Origin: Omphiscola glabra
Lineage: Eukaryota; Mollusca; Gastropoda; Lymnaeidae
Reading direction: 5' to 3'
Length of the DNA stretch: 64,000 nt
Assembly (NCBI GenBank): GCA_964017045.1
Contig: OZ024794.1
Coordinates: 1,195,501 to 1,259,500 of the forward strand
Below the pieces are notes generated by a model. The model did not search any database. It saw only the letters and a list, made by a program, of their open reading frames with translations, and was not told the origin of the DNA. Below, one piece after another: positions 30,051-45,000 of this stretch; position 1 is the stretch's first letter, and every line of letters starts with the position of its first letter. Made by a program: the position numbers and the translations under genes.

Positions 30051-33000
30051 GTCAGTCCATTTAATTTTTCTATGAATGATGTAGAGTGTCATAACTTTAG
30101 GGTGTCAGTTCTGTCACGTGACGGTAGGGGAAAATCCTGGGTCAATCTACCACGGTATTGTGTGGGAAAACAATATTTTTGTTTTGGGAACGCTAGATCA
30201 AAGACAATGATAATAGTTAATCGATATTTCAAAATCTATTTTGTAGATACTACCAGTTATTTCTACCACCGACCAACCCCCGTCCCACCTTTCCATCCAA
30301 ATGCCCCATCTCACTTCACCATCTCACCTTACCCATCCCACTTCACCATCTCACCTTCCCCATCTCACTTCATCATCCCACTTTCCCCATCTCACTTCAC
30401 CATCTCACCTTCCCCATCCCACTTCACCATCTCACCTTCCCCATCCCACTTCACCATTCCCCCCGTACTTCACATCCCAACCATCTCAACTTCCTCATTC
30501 TACTTCACTTCTCACCTTCCCCATCCAACTTCACTTCTCACCTTCCCCATCCTAGTTCACCATCTCAATTTCCCCCTCCAACTTCACACCCCACCTTACC
30601 CATCCTACTTCCCCAACTCACCTTCCCCATCCTACTTCACATACCACCTTCCCCATCCTGATTCACCAGCAAACCTTCCCTATTCTACTTTACCATCCCA
30701 CCTTCCCCATCCACTCTCCCATCCCACCTCCCCCATCATTATGTCATACAACTGGAATCTGCCCCCATTTCAGCACATAAATATCTGCCCAACACTGCCT
30801 CCATACCAGCACATACATAATAATAATAATAATAATAAAGTTCATTTGAAAAATCACGCTTCATCCCCAAAGGCTCGAAGCGCGGTACAAAAACAAAGCT
30901 GGGAGATAATAACTAGCTGAAAAAGATGGTAGACAACTCGCCCCATTAGGTGTTTGCGAAATAGATGAGTTTTTACATTTGTCTTGAAGGACTCCAGCGT
31001 CTGGCTGTGTCTGAGAGCGTCAGGAAGGGTGTTCCAAATGGTTGGGCCAGCAAATGCGAACGTGCGCTTTCCGTAAGTCTCAAGGAGAACACGCGGTATC
31101 GAGAGTTTGCCACTATCGGATGAGCGGAGTTGTCTAGTGGGTACATGTACATCCCTGCCCAACACTGCCCCCATGCCAGCACTACATCCCTGCCCAATAC
31201 TGCCTCCATGCCGGCACTACATCCCTGCCTAACACTGCCCCCATACCATGCCTGACACTGCCTCTTTGCCAGCACTACAACCCTGCACAACACTGCCTCC
31301 ATGCCAGCACTACATCCCTGCCTGACACTGCCTCCATGCAAGCACATACATCCCTGTCCGACCCCTAGATCCCTGCCTGACATGTACATCCCTGCCCAAC
31401 ACTGCCCCCATGCCAGCCCGTAGATCCCTGTCTGACACGTACATCCCTGCCCAACACTGCCCCCATGCCAGCCGGTACATCCCTGCCCAACACTGCCCCC
31501 ATGCCAGCCCGTACATCCCTGCCTGACACTATCTCTAGATCAGCAGTTGTCCGGATTTATGGAGAAATTCACAACTTGTAAAAATAGAAACATTCCATGC
31601 TCTGTCTTGAAACATCCCATTCTCTCTGTCTTGAAACATCCCATTCTCTCTGTCTTGAAACATCCCATTCTCTCTGTCTTGAAACATCCCATTCTCTCTG
31701 TCTTGAAACATCCCATTCTCTCTGTCTTGAAACATCCCATTCTCTCTGTCTTGAAACATCTTATTCTCTCTGTCTTGAAACATCCCATTCTCTCTGTCTT
31801 GAAACATCCCATTCTCTCTGTCTTGAAACATCCCACTCTCTCTGTCTTGAAACATCCCATTCTCTCTGTCTTGAAACATCCCATTCTCTCTGTCTTGAAA
31901 CATCCCATTCTCTCTGTCTTGAAACATCCCATTCTCTCTGTCTTGAAACATCCCATTCTCTCTGTCTTGAAACATCCCATTCTCTCTGTCTTGAAACATC
32001 TTATTCTCTCTGTCTTGAAACATCCCATTCTCTCTGTCTTGAAACATCCCATTCTCTCTGTCTTGAAACATCCCATTCTCTCTGTCTTGAAACATCCCAT
32101 TCTCTCTGTCTTGAAACATCCCATTCTCTCTGTCTTGAAACATCTTATTCTCTCTGTCTTGAAACATCCCACTCTCTCTGTCTTTAAATGTAGTCATAGC
32201 ATATTCTATCCCCACCCACATTTTTAATGAAACATAACCCCACCTTTTCGAGCGAGACGTAAACGATTCTCCCTATGTTTGACTACACCATAAATATGCA
32301 ACTGGTTTTAGTTACTTTTTGACTAGCAGTTTATTGGCACAAGAAATTACTAACAAAACTGTGCGTCAGCAAGCACTACACATTTGAAAAATCTCTGCAT
32401 TTCTTTTTATTATCTCCAATCTACTTCCAATCACATTCCAATCTCATTGCAATCACATTCCAATCACATTCCAATTACATTCCAATCACATTCCAATCAC
32501 ATTCCAAACTACTTCCAATCACATTCCAATCACATTCCAATCTCATTCCAATCTCCATCTCATGTAAAGAAACACACACATAATTCAAACGAGAGTTTAT
32601 GTTTCAAGGTTTTACGCCCCACTCCACATCGTGTTGACGCCCCACCTCCACATCGTGTTGACGCCCCAGTTCCTCATCTTGTTGACGCCCAAAACCCACA
32701 TCTTTTTGACGCCCCACACCTCATCTTGTTGACGCCCACCCCCACATCTTGTTGACGCCCCACATCCACAACTTGTTGACGCCCCAGTTCCTCATCTTGT
32801 TGACGTCCCATCCCACATATTGTTGACACCCCACCTCCTCATCTTGTTGACGCCCCACCCCGATATCTCGTTGACCCCCCATCCCCACATCTTGTTGACG
32901 CCCCACCTCCACATCGTGTTGACGCTCCACCTCCATATCTTGTTGATGCCCCACCCCCATATCTTGTTGACGCCAAATCTCCCTAATCTTGTTGACGCCC

Positions 33001-36000
33001 CACCTCCACATCTTGTTTGACGCCCCATCTCCTTATCTTATTGGTTCACTTGCTTCACTAACAATGAGACTAACTATTGGACAGCAGTGTCTTAATGACT
33101 CAGGACATCTGTAGTAGAAAGTCTAAATATGTGTTCAATGGGCTTAAATATGGGCTACTTACGAGTTAAATAAGGGTTAAAATGTGTTAAATATTTCACT
33201 TATCATTGACCAGCAAGGACGTAATGACTCAGATTTTAGAAAAATCTCTATCTCCCAGGACACCGCCCACACGACTCTGACCCACACTCCCGACGCCCCG
33301 AACTCCGCCTCCACACTCCCGACCCCCAGAACTCCGCCCCCACACTCCCGACCCCCAGAACTCCGCCCCCACACTCCCGACCCCCAGAACTCCGCCCCCA
33401 CACTCCCGACCCCCAGAACTCCGCCCCCACACTCCCGACCCCCAGAACTCCGCCCCCACACTCCCGACCCCCAGAACTCCGCCCCCACACTCCCGACCCC
33501 CAGAACTCCGCCCCCACACTCCCGACCCCCAGAACTCCGCCCCCACACTCCCGACCCCCAGAACTCCGCCCCCACACTCCCGACCCCCAGAACTCCGCCC
33601 CACACTCCCGACCCCCAGAACTCCGCCCCCACACTCCCGACCCCCATAACTCCGCCCCCACACTCCCGACCCCCAGAACTCCGCCCCCACACTCCCGACC
33701 CCCAGAACTCCGCCACCACACTCCCGACCCCCAGAACTCCGCCCCCACACTCCCGACCCCCAGAACTCCGCCACCACACTCCCGACCCCCAGAACTCCGC
33801 CCCCACACTCCCGACCCCCAGAACTCCGCCCCCACACTCCCGACCCCCAGAACTCCGCCCCCACACTCCCGACCCCCAGAACTCCGCCCCCACACTCCCG
33901 ACCCCCAGAACTCCGCCCCCACACTCCCGACCCCCATAACTCCGCCCCCACACTCCCGACCCCCAGAACTCCGCCCCCACACTCCCGACCCCCAGAACTC
34001 CGCCACCACACTCCCGACCCCCAGAACTCCGCCCCCACACTCCCGACCCCCAGAACTCCGCCACCACACTCCCGACCCCCAGAACTCCGCCCCCACACTC
34101 CCGACCCCCAGAACTCCGCCCCCACACTCCCGACCCCCAGAACTCCGCCCCCACACTCCCAACCCCCAGAACTCCGCCCCCACACTCCCGACCCCCAGAA
34201 CTCCGCCACCACACTCCCGACCCCCAGAACTCCGCCCCCACACTCCCGACCCCCAGAACTCCGCCACCACACTCCCGACCCCCAGAACTCCGCCCCCACA
34301 CTCCCGACCCCTAGAACTCCGCCCCCACACTCCCGACCCCCAGAACTCCGCCACCACACTCCCGACCCCCAGAACTCCGCCCCCACACTCCCGACCCCCA
34401 GAACTCCGCCACCACACTCCCGACCCCCAGAACTCCGCCCCCACACTCCCGACCCCCAGAACTCCGCCCCCACACTCCCGACCCCCAGAACTCCGCCCCC
34501 ACACTCCCGACCCCCAGAACTCCGCCCCCACACTCCCGACCCCCAGAACTCCGCCCCCACACTCCCGACCCCCAGAACTCCGCCCCCACACTCCCGACCC
34601 CCAGAACTCCGCCACCACACTCCCGACCCCCAGAACTCCGCCACCACACTCCCGACCCCCTAGGACTCCTCAATCGCCTCCCCCCCCCCCCCCCCCCCCC
34701 CCACAACTCTGTTATATAAATCCGAAACAAATAAAACGGAACGTCCGAAAATGTTTGATTCGTCAGGGTCAGGGTCAGGGTCAGGGTCAGGGTCAGGGTC
34801 AGGGTCACTTTCTTGTTACTTCTGAGTGATTTCTATTTTATGACTTCTAAGATATGACTTCTACGATACGACTTCTACCTTATGACTTCGATTCCAGTAA
34901 AACGAATTTGACACGTACAAAACAGCTTTGTAACTGCCAAACCCACAAAACAGCCTTAGCGAACAACCCGGACTAAACAGTTCTTGCCTAGCACCTAAAC
35001 AACCCTGACTAAACAGTTCTTGCCTAGCACCTAAACAGCCCTGACTAAACAGTTCTTGCCTAGCACCTAAACAACCCTGACTAAACAGTTCTTGTCTAGC
35101 ACCTAAACAACCCTGACTAAACAGTTCTGACCCAGCACTTATCATTGCACAACTTCTGGTACACCCAACTGTGATACATTTGTTTTCTGGTGCACAACCC
35201 GCCCCCACCCACCTAGCCCCCAGCTTCCCGGTCCTGCACAGCAAAGGGAGGCCACCCGGCCCAATTCAATGACTCCATCAACAGGAGTACAATGTTGTGC
35301 CTTCAGTTTTCAAATGGCTCCAGTTTTGTTTGGGGTTGTGTCCTGGTCTAGTTTTGTTTAGGGTTGTGTCCTGCTCTAGTTTTGTTTGGTGTTGTGTCCT
35401 GGTCTAGTTTTGTTTGGGGTTGTGTCATGGTCTAGTTTTGTTTGGTGTTGTGTCCTGGTCTAGTTTTGTTTGGTGTTGTGTCCTGGTCTAGTTTTGTTTG
35501 GTGTTGTGTCATGCTCTAGTTTTGTTTGGGGTTGTGTCCTGCTCTAGTTTTGTTTGGTGTTGTGTCCTGCTCTAGTTTTCCGTATCCACCGAATGCCCCG
35601 CTTGTAGACTTAGACGTCAGCACAGTTATAAGCCACGTCATTCAGTGTGTCTGGGTGCGTGAAACTGCGTGGGTACCTGTGCTTGTCTGTGTGTTTGTCT
35701 GTGTCTCCATGTGTGTCTGTGCGTGCATGCAGGTGTCTCTGTGTTTTTATAAGTGTCTGGGTGTGTCTCTATGTCTGTCTCTATGTTTGTGTTTGTGCCT
35801 GTGTATGTGTGGCTGTTGCAAAGTTAACAGTTAAGCTGAATGAGTCAAGAAATCTTTAAGATGTTTTCATGATTAAAGTCTTCCAATAAAATAGTTGATC
35901 ATATTAACTGTTGCATACAATTATATCCCTGTCAGAAGTAATCCTCTTACATACCGTTATAGGATTTAACACATTTAATCTGTTGTAAGATGCGCACCTT

Positions 36001-39000
36001 AGACGAACATTACGTCACAAAGAATTGAATGCCGTTGGCAAAGCAGAACGAAGCCAAACTTAATGATATTAACACTAGTCAATTTAGTTCTATTTTTAAG
36101 TCGATATAAACACGCAAAATCAAATGTACAGAAATCAAATCAACAAAAATCAAATATAAAGTAATCAAATCTACAGAAATCAAAGCTTGATAAAGTGCGC
36201 CTATAAGTTACAGGACGTGGATAAAGTTATAAAAGGCAGGTCAAACTATTGATCCCGACGCAGACATAGAGAATACGTGTAAGTGTCCGTCGGTCTCTCT
36301 CATGTCTGGGAAGTCTTGTAAGTCACAGTCGACCGTCGTATTCATTTAAAGTGAGGGCGTCCGAGCTCCACAGAACAGAAAGTCTAGAAATTAATTCAAT
36401 ATCCAGAGAGTATTTTCCCAATTTGCAGAGTAAAACAGAACCTTCTCTAAACGTGAACAAACTTTCCCAATCAAGGGCAGCAAGAGAAAGAAGAGCGTAG
36501 TCATTTGAGACGTCAGGAAAAATAAAGAAGAAAAAAAGGGTGGGGGGGGGGGGGAGGGAGAAAGATCGCATGCCACGGCTCGAAACCACGCAATGTGAAC
36601 AAAAACCAGGTCAACACACAGGCTATAACATAGACGAGGCCGGCACAACATACGGCCCGCGGGCCTCATGTGGCCCGCCAGAACTCACTTTGCGGACCGC
36701 AAAGTAACAAATATTCTTTTTGGCATTATTTTCTAAGTAGCTTTCCCCCCTGTCCTATTTTCTTTTGGCCCGCACAAGTTTATCATAAAGTATTAGGGCT
36801 CGCCTTACATTTTTCAGTTGTGCAGACCTGACGTAGATCATTAAGACAGCTCATCTGCTTGACCAATAACACAGTTCATCTACCTAAACAGTGATTTCTA
36901 TTCCTACTAAGTTACTGGTGAACCAAAGATGTCATCAATAAAACTACGTAAAATCAAGATACTATGCTATAGAACATCAAGATACCAAACTATAGAACAT
37001 CAGGATACCAAAATACATAACATCAAGTTACCAAACTACATAACATCAAGTTACCAAACTACATAACATCAAGTTACCAAACTACATAACATCAAGTTAC
37101 CAAACTACATAACATCAAGACACCAAAATGTAGAACATCAAGTTACTAAACTACATAACAACAAGTTACTAAACTTAACATGTAAATTGTTATGGAATGG
37201 TTGGTTTTTAATTTATATTTTTTAAGTTCATTTTAATTTGCATGTACAGCGTGGTGAGCCCAGCCATAGGCTGGGGTACCACGCTATAGAAAACTACCCA
37301 TAATAATAATAATAATAAACTACATACCATCAAGATAATAAACTACATAACAACAAGTTACCAAACTACATAGCATGAAGATACCAAACTACATAACATC
37401 AAGTTACTAAACTACATAACATCAAGTTACCAAACTACATAACATCAAGTTACTAAACTACATAACATCAAGTTACCAAACTACATAACATCAAGTTACT
37501 AAACTACATAACATCAAGTTACCAAACTACATAACATCAAGTTACCAAACTACATAACATCAAGTTACTAAACTACATAACATCAAGTTACCAAACTACA
37601 TAACATCAAGTTACCAAACTACATAACATCAAGTTACCAAACTACATAACATCAAGTTACCAAACTACATAACATCAAGTTACCAAACTACATAACATCA
37701 AGTTACCAAACTACATAACATCAAGTTACTAAACTACATAACATCAAGTTACCAAACTACATAACATCAAGTTACCAAACTACATAACATCAAGTTACCA
37801 AACTACATAACATCAAGTTACTAAACTACATAACATCAAGTTACCAAACTACATAACATCAAGTTACCAAACTACATAACATCAAGTTACCAAACTACAT
37901 AACATCAAGTTACCAAACTACATAACATCAAGTTACTAAACTACATAACATCAAAATACAAACCAACATAACATCAAGATACCAAACTACATAACATCAA
38001 GTTACTAAACTACATAACATCAAGTTACCAAACTACATAACATCAAGTTACTAAACTACATAACATCAAGTTACCAAACTACATAACATCAAGTTACTAA
38101 ACTACATAACATCAAGTTACCAAACTACATAACATCAAGTTACCAAACTACATAACATCAAGTTACTAAACTACATAACATCAAGTTACCAAACTACATA
38201 ACATCAAGTTACCAAACTACATAACATCAAGTTACCAAACTACATAACATCAAGTTACCAAACTACATAACATCAAGTTACCAAACTACATAACATCAAA
38301 ATACAAACCAACATAACATCAAGTTACCAAACTACATAACATCAAGTTACCAAACTACATAACATCAAAATACAAACCAACATAACATCAAGTTACCAAA
38401 CTACATAACATCAAGATACCAAACTACATAACATCAAGTTACTAAACTACATAACATCAAGTTACCAAACTACATAACATCAAGTTACCAAACTACATAG
38501 CATGAAGATACCAAACTACATAACATCAAGTTACCAAACTACATAACATCAAGTTACCAAACTACATAACATCAAGTTACCAAACTACATAACATCAAGT
38601 TACTAAACTACATAACATCAAAATACAAACCAACATAACATCAAGATACCAAACTACATAACATCAAGTTACTAAACTACATAACATCAAGTTACCAAAC
38701 TACATAACATCAAGTTACTAAACTACATAACATCAAGATACCAAACTACATAACATCAAGAGACCAAACTACATAACATCAAGTTACCAAACTACATAAC
38801 ATCAAGTTACTAAACTACATAACATCAAAATACAAACCAACATAACATCAAGATACCAAACTACATAACATCAAGTTACTAAACTACATAACATCAAGTT
38901 ACTAAACTACATAACATCAAGATACCAAACTACATAACATCAAGAGACCAAAATATAGAACATCAAGCTACTTAATTATATAACATCAACATACTAAACT

Positions 39001-42000
39001 ACATAACATCAAGATACCGAACTACATAACAACAAGTTACCAAACTACATAACATCAAGCTACCAAACTACATAACATCAAGATACCAAACTACATAACA
39101 TCAAGACACCAAAATATAGAACATCAAGCTACTTAATTATATAACATCAACATACTAAACTACATAACATCAAGCTACCAAACTACATAACATCAAGATA
39201 CCAAACTACATAACATCAAGACACCAAAATATAGAACATCAAGCTACTTAATTATATAACATCAACATACTAAACTACATAACATCAAGATACCAAACTA
39301 CATAACATCAAGTTACCATAGGTATACGCATTATTAGATAACAGTTGTAGACAACATATTATGAATCGTCTGTTATAACATAAGGTCAAGCACCTGGTCA
39401 GTTGAAATCTGCTGAGAAATTGCAGACGAGCATGACGAATAAATAATGCTTTCAAAAACAAATATTAATTAAACATCTAAAACGGACCAGCTGACCTCAT
39501 TCATATGGTGTTCAGTTTCCTGAATAAATATTGTCCCCCCTTGCAGCAAATCTCTGCAATGTGTTAAACAATTTGATAAAAAACTCCTTCGGAAGTAGTC
39601 GATTACATGGCAATACTGGTCATATCTGGTTCGTTCTGGTCTGGTATTGTCTGGTCTGGTATGGTCTGGTCCGGTCCGGTCTGGTCTGGTATGGCCTGGT
39701 CCGGTCCGGTCTGATCCGGTCTGGTATGGTCTGGTCTTGTCCGGTCTTGTCCGGTATGGTCGTATAAGGCAAACATTGCTTTTTCTATCTCTCTTGGATT
39801 TTTGCCCCCTTTCTTCTTCCAAATCTCTCCACTTAACGGCAAATTATGAGTGGCACACATTTCTGTTCTAACCTTTTCTGATTATAGCAGGAGACTCTTC
39901 TATTCCACAACGACTTCAACAAATGTTGCAGTCTGCCGTTCAATCATTTTGACAGCTACCTGAAACTTATCAGCTTGGTTGTGTAGGAAATACAACAAGA
40001 GCTCTGCGGTTGGGCTTTCAATAACCTGTTGGAGCAGAACGGACTAGGGACTCGACTATGAGTACGGACCGGGTGTTGAAAATACAAACTGTCCGTACTA
40101 AATGTGGACATCTGGTAACCCTTAAAAGACACTCTAAACTTTTAGAAGCATCAGAAACACTAGACACACTAGTATTGGAAGTAGCCCATGGTAGATAGAC
40201 AGATAGTTTAGGGTCGTAAATAGATCCACTCCAACCTCAGGCCACTGGAGTGTTCTACAGGAACCCCCCCCCCACACACACACCTGTGGCCATACATAGC
40301 CGTACACAAAATCTCCCCCCCCACACACACACTTTTCCTTCAGTGTGCACGTAATATATGGAAGGCCCCTTAAAGAATGATTCCAGTTTGAAATGGCATG
40401 TAATTTAAAGTAAGACCAACCCGCTACCAAACAGCTTCAGGATCTCCACTATTTCAGGCCAGAACTCTTTGTTGAACAAACCGACTGTTCAGCTCTCTGA
40501 GCAGCGGACGACCAAGCAATAGATGTGGGGGAATTCCCGATTTAATGAACATTTAAACACAGGCGCGCATTGCTTGCAACATGAACATTTATCTCCGTGA
40601 GATGTTTACAAGCGAGCATCAACACGACCGGAAGTAGAGCATTTGTTTGCAGCCACACAAAACAAATCGTAAAAGGGAGACCATGTTGAAAAAAGGGGGA
40701 GGGGGTATTCTTGCGTCAGTCGGGGCGTGTTTTACAGCATTTGGGGGGTGGGGGATGGGGGCGATGGAGGAAGTTGGTTGGATAAAAGAATATTAATTAA
40801 AACAGGAAGTTTGGGAAATTGTGAAAATAATAGAGAGATGGGTTTTACAATTGGGAGATGGGTTTAACAGTAGGGAGATGGGTTTTACAATAGGGAGATG
40901 GGTTTAACAATAGGGAGATGGGTTTTACAATAGGGAGATGGGTTTTACAATAGGGAGATGGGTTTAACAATAGGGAGATGAGTTTTACAATAAGGAGATG
41001 GGTTTAACAGTAGGGAGATGGGTTTAACAAAAGGGAGATGGGTTTAACAATAGGGAGATGGGTTTAACAATAGGGAGATGGGTTTTACAATAGGGAGATG
41101 GGTTTAACAATAGGGAGATGGGTTTAACAATAGGGAGATGGGTTTAACAATAGGGAGATGGGTTTAACAATAAGGAGATGGGTTTAACAATAGGGAGATA
41201 GGTTTTACAATAGGGAGATGGGTTTAAGTGAGAATGTTAAAGTTGCACGGTGAAAGGTCCGGTGTTCGACAAATAATAAATGAACTAAGACACTTTAGAT
41301 TTGAGAAGTTCAAAAGGAATGTGACAAAATGTCAATGAAGTTACAGAGATATAAATAGACATGACAGCTTTAGTTAAAGATTCAAATAATGAACTTTGAC
41401 CCCAAGTTTGTTCATTACCTTTCTGCAGCATCAGTTTTTATGAAAAGGTGCATATACTGTCAATTTGATCGGTGCTGTCAGTTTGATCGGTAGTGTCAGT
41501 TTGATCAGTGCTGTCAGTTTGATCGGTAGTGTCAGTTTGATCGGTAGTGTCAGTTTGATCAGTGCTGTCAGTTTGATCAGTGCTGTCAGTTTGATCAATG
41601 CTGTCAGTTTGATCGGTAGTGTCAGTTTGATCGGTAGTGTCAGTTTGATCGGTGCTGTCAGTTTGTTCGGTGCTGTCAGTTTGATCGGTGCTGTCAGTTT
41701 GATCGGTGCTGTCAGTTTGATCGGTGCTGTCAGTTTGATGGTTTCTGTCAGTTTGTTCGGCCCAGTACTGCCACTTTGATTATTAGCTGATCGTCAATCA
41801 GAAGTTTAGAGCACCAAATGACCCCATGGAATGTTGGTGTCCTAAAATTTAAGTCACTATTTCAATAATGGCATCAAACATGACTTTAGTAAAAATAGAA
41901 TGCTGAAAAATCATCTATGTGTCATGTTTTCATTGGTCAGAATAGACCCATAATAAATTAGTCTTTTTTATCAAAGTATCTCTGTCCTGGTTCTGTTCTG

Positions 42001-45000
42001 GTTCTGTCCTGGTTCTGGTAGGGTACGTTGCTGCATCCTTGTACGAGATATGTGCAACGGTTGGAGAAGCCATACCTGTTTACCCTCAAACTCTTAAAAT
42101 CGTACAATATCATCACAAAATCGTACAATATCATCACAAAATCGTATAAAATCATCACAAAATCCTTCAATATCATTACAAAATCGTTCAATATCATCAC
42201 AAAATCGTACAATATCATCACAAAATCGTTCAATATCATCACAAAATCGTACAATATCATCACAAAATCGTACAATATCATCACAAAATTGTACAATATC
42301 ATCACAAAATCGTCGATAGATGTCGAGTTCACGGCTGTATTGTCCAGGTGGTTTCAAGCGATTATTGTGCGTGGAAAGAATGATTGTTTATGTTGCACTG
42401 TGTTACTCCGAGGCACAGTAAAGCATTTGCTATTGTTCCGGGTGTAATTTCTCATGGTGTTGTCAGAAGTTAAGTCAGTGTTTAATGAGTCTTTGGCTCT
42501 GATGGGTGGGTCACATTGCATCTATAGTAATGTGGTGGTGACTTGAGCAGTTTTGAGAACCTGTGTGCCGAGCGTGGTAATTCAATGCAATAACAGTGAC
42601 AATTTGTGACAAGCTGTGACGAGCAGGTGAGCCAAAAAAAAAAATAAGAAGAAATAGAAAGTAGTTTTAAAAACAATAAGTTTTCACCATTAAAGTTATT
42701 GCCGGAAGTTGGGTTTTTCAAAGCCAAGATTACAGAAAGTTAAAAAAAATATTACTGTGACAAATAGGATTGGAACTGACAAAAATATTTTGGAGATATG
42801 TAAAATATAAGAAATAGGAAAAGAAATCCAGGAAAATTGAGGATCACATCACTATAAAAGAGTATTTGTTTCATTCCAATTAATCGTACCCAATACGCAC
42901 TGTCAGATTAGGGTCTTATTTCTCTGGGGACAACATTGTCAGTTTAGGGTCTTATGTCTCTGGGGTACAACATTGTCAGATTAGAGTCTTATGTCTCTGG
43001 GTACAACATTGTCAGATTAGGGTCTTATTTCTCTGGGTGCAACATTGTCATATTAGGGTCTTATTTCTCTGGGTACAACTTTGTCAGTTTAGGGTCTTAT
43101 GTCTCTGGGTACAACATTGTCAGATTAGGGTCTTATGTCTCTGGGTACAACATTGTCAGATTAGGGTCTTATGTCTCTGGGTACAACATTGTCAGATTAG
43201 GGTCTTATGTCTCTGGGTACAACATTGTCAGATTAGGGTCTTATGTCTCTGGGTACATCCAAAGTTTGAGACATTAGTTAATTACTTGTAAATGCACAAC
43301 GAACTATTCCCACCACGAACCGATTCGTCAAACCAATTAAGTTCGTCATACGAAGCCTCACTGTATAGATCTTTGCAATCCTTCTATATCTTGGGTATAG
43401 ATCATTGCAATCCTTCTATATCTGGGGTATAGATCTTTGCAATCCTTCTATAGCTTGGTTATAGATCTTTGCAATCCTTCTATAGCTTGGTTATAGATCT
43501 TTGCAATCCTTCTATAGCTTGCTTATAGATCTTTGCAATCCTTCTATAGCTTTCTTATAGATCTTTGCAATCCTTCTATAGCTTGGTTATAGATCTTTGC
43601 AATCCATTGGTATACCTTACCCCAGAGTATCAATGTAAAACCAAATCATAACACAAACAAGCTAAACGGTAACTCATTCTTTTCCTGCCATTTTATTATC
43701 TTCATACCTGCCCCCATACGCCCCTTGTCTCCCTGCCGCAACACGCCCCCTTGTCTCTCTGTTCCCCACCCAACCCCCTTGTCTCCCGGCCCCCCCACGC
43801 GCCTCCTTGTTTCCCCGCCCCGAACCGCCCTAAGCCGCTAAAAACCGCCCGAATTTTAAGGTATACGTTTCTTTGACCTCACGTGATGTTTGTCGATGGC
43901 TCCCAGTCAAGGAAATTCTCTCATTTTTTTCCAATTTCCCTGATAATAGTTCAATTGAAAGTTTAACACAAAGCACGCATTTTGTAAGCGCCAGTATCAT
44001 TGACAATAGTTAAATTGATAGCTTGATAGAAAGCACACATTTCTTTAGCGCCAATATCACTGAGAATAGTTGGATAGAAAGCACACATTTCTTTAGCGCC
44101 AATATCACTGAGAATAGTTTGATAGAAAGCACACATTTCTTTAGCGCCAATATCACTGAGAATAGTTTGATAGAAGCAGGGCCGGATTAAGCCATTTTAG
44201 TGCCATAGGCACAAATCCACATGGGTGCCCCCTTCTGCCCGTGGCCTCTGATCTTTCACTGACCGTGACCGCTGGTATGTTCAATATTATTCAAAGAAAA
44301 CAGCTGTATTACATGTACTATCACTTATATAAAACCTACAATAAAGTATTTCTGTATTAAAATTAATAGTTAATAAATTTTGAAATAAAAATAGACAAAA
44401 ATACTTTATTTGTTATTAGATGAAAAAATCAAAAAGATTTTGTCATTTACATTTTGAAGAGTTTTTTTCCCTAGATTTACATCTAGCGAAGTTTTTGAGT
44501 ATATCGTCAAAGTTAATTTTGCGCAACACATCTGCCTCGATCATAAGCAGAAATAAGGAATCGAGCCTTTCTTGTTTCATTGTTGATCTATATGGACTTT
44601 TTTGTACGTTTCAACTGAGAAAAAGAGCGCTCAGTTGAACAGTTAGTAACCATTAATTTTTAAAATATGTGCAAGGCGATTTCAACATTTGGAAAGGCAC
44701 ACTCGATGTTGTCTCTAACTATTTCTTTGTATAATTCTCCATGATGGAACGTGTTGTTTTCCGATTTTGATGCAGGAAACTTGTGGATAATATATATGAA
44801 TGAAACTGTTGAAGTTCAGTACATAAATTATTGTTCAGATCTTTAGGATAAGCATTTATTAGTTCTTCACAACACTGAGATGTTTTTGATAGTGATACAT
44901 CGACCAAATAAGAAAATCGAACTGCTACATCATTCTACACCTGGTGGTATTATTTTTGCAGCTTCTTGAAATCTTTCAAATTCATTCCTAGATTTATGCA

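Noticed and set aside
29967..30920. 317-codon plus-strand frame
   Set aside because: It overlaps RASL12-like exon 1 in the wrong frame, then reads through intron and a pyrimidine-rich repeat.
31535..32227. Four overlapping open frames of 196-228 codons
   Set aside because: Generated by the 24-bp array, whose unit has no stop in several frames; no homology and no splice context.
33177..34808. Open frames up to 472 codons on the minus strand and 251 on the plus strand
   Set aside because: They run through the 29-bp array; the peptide is strictly periodic and the frames overlap on both strands.
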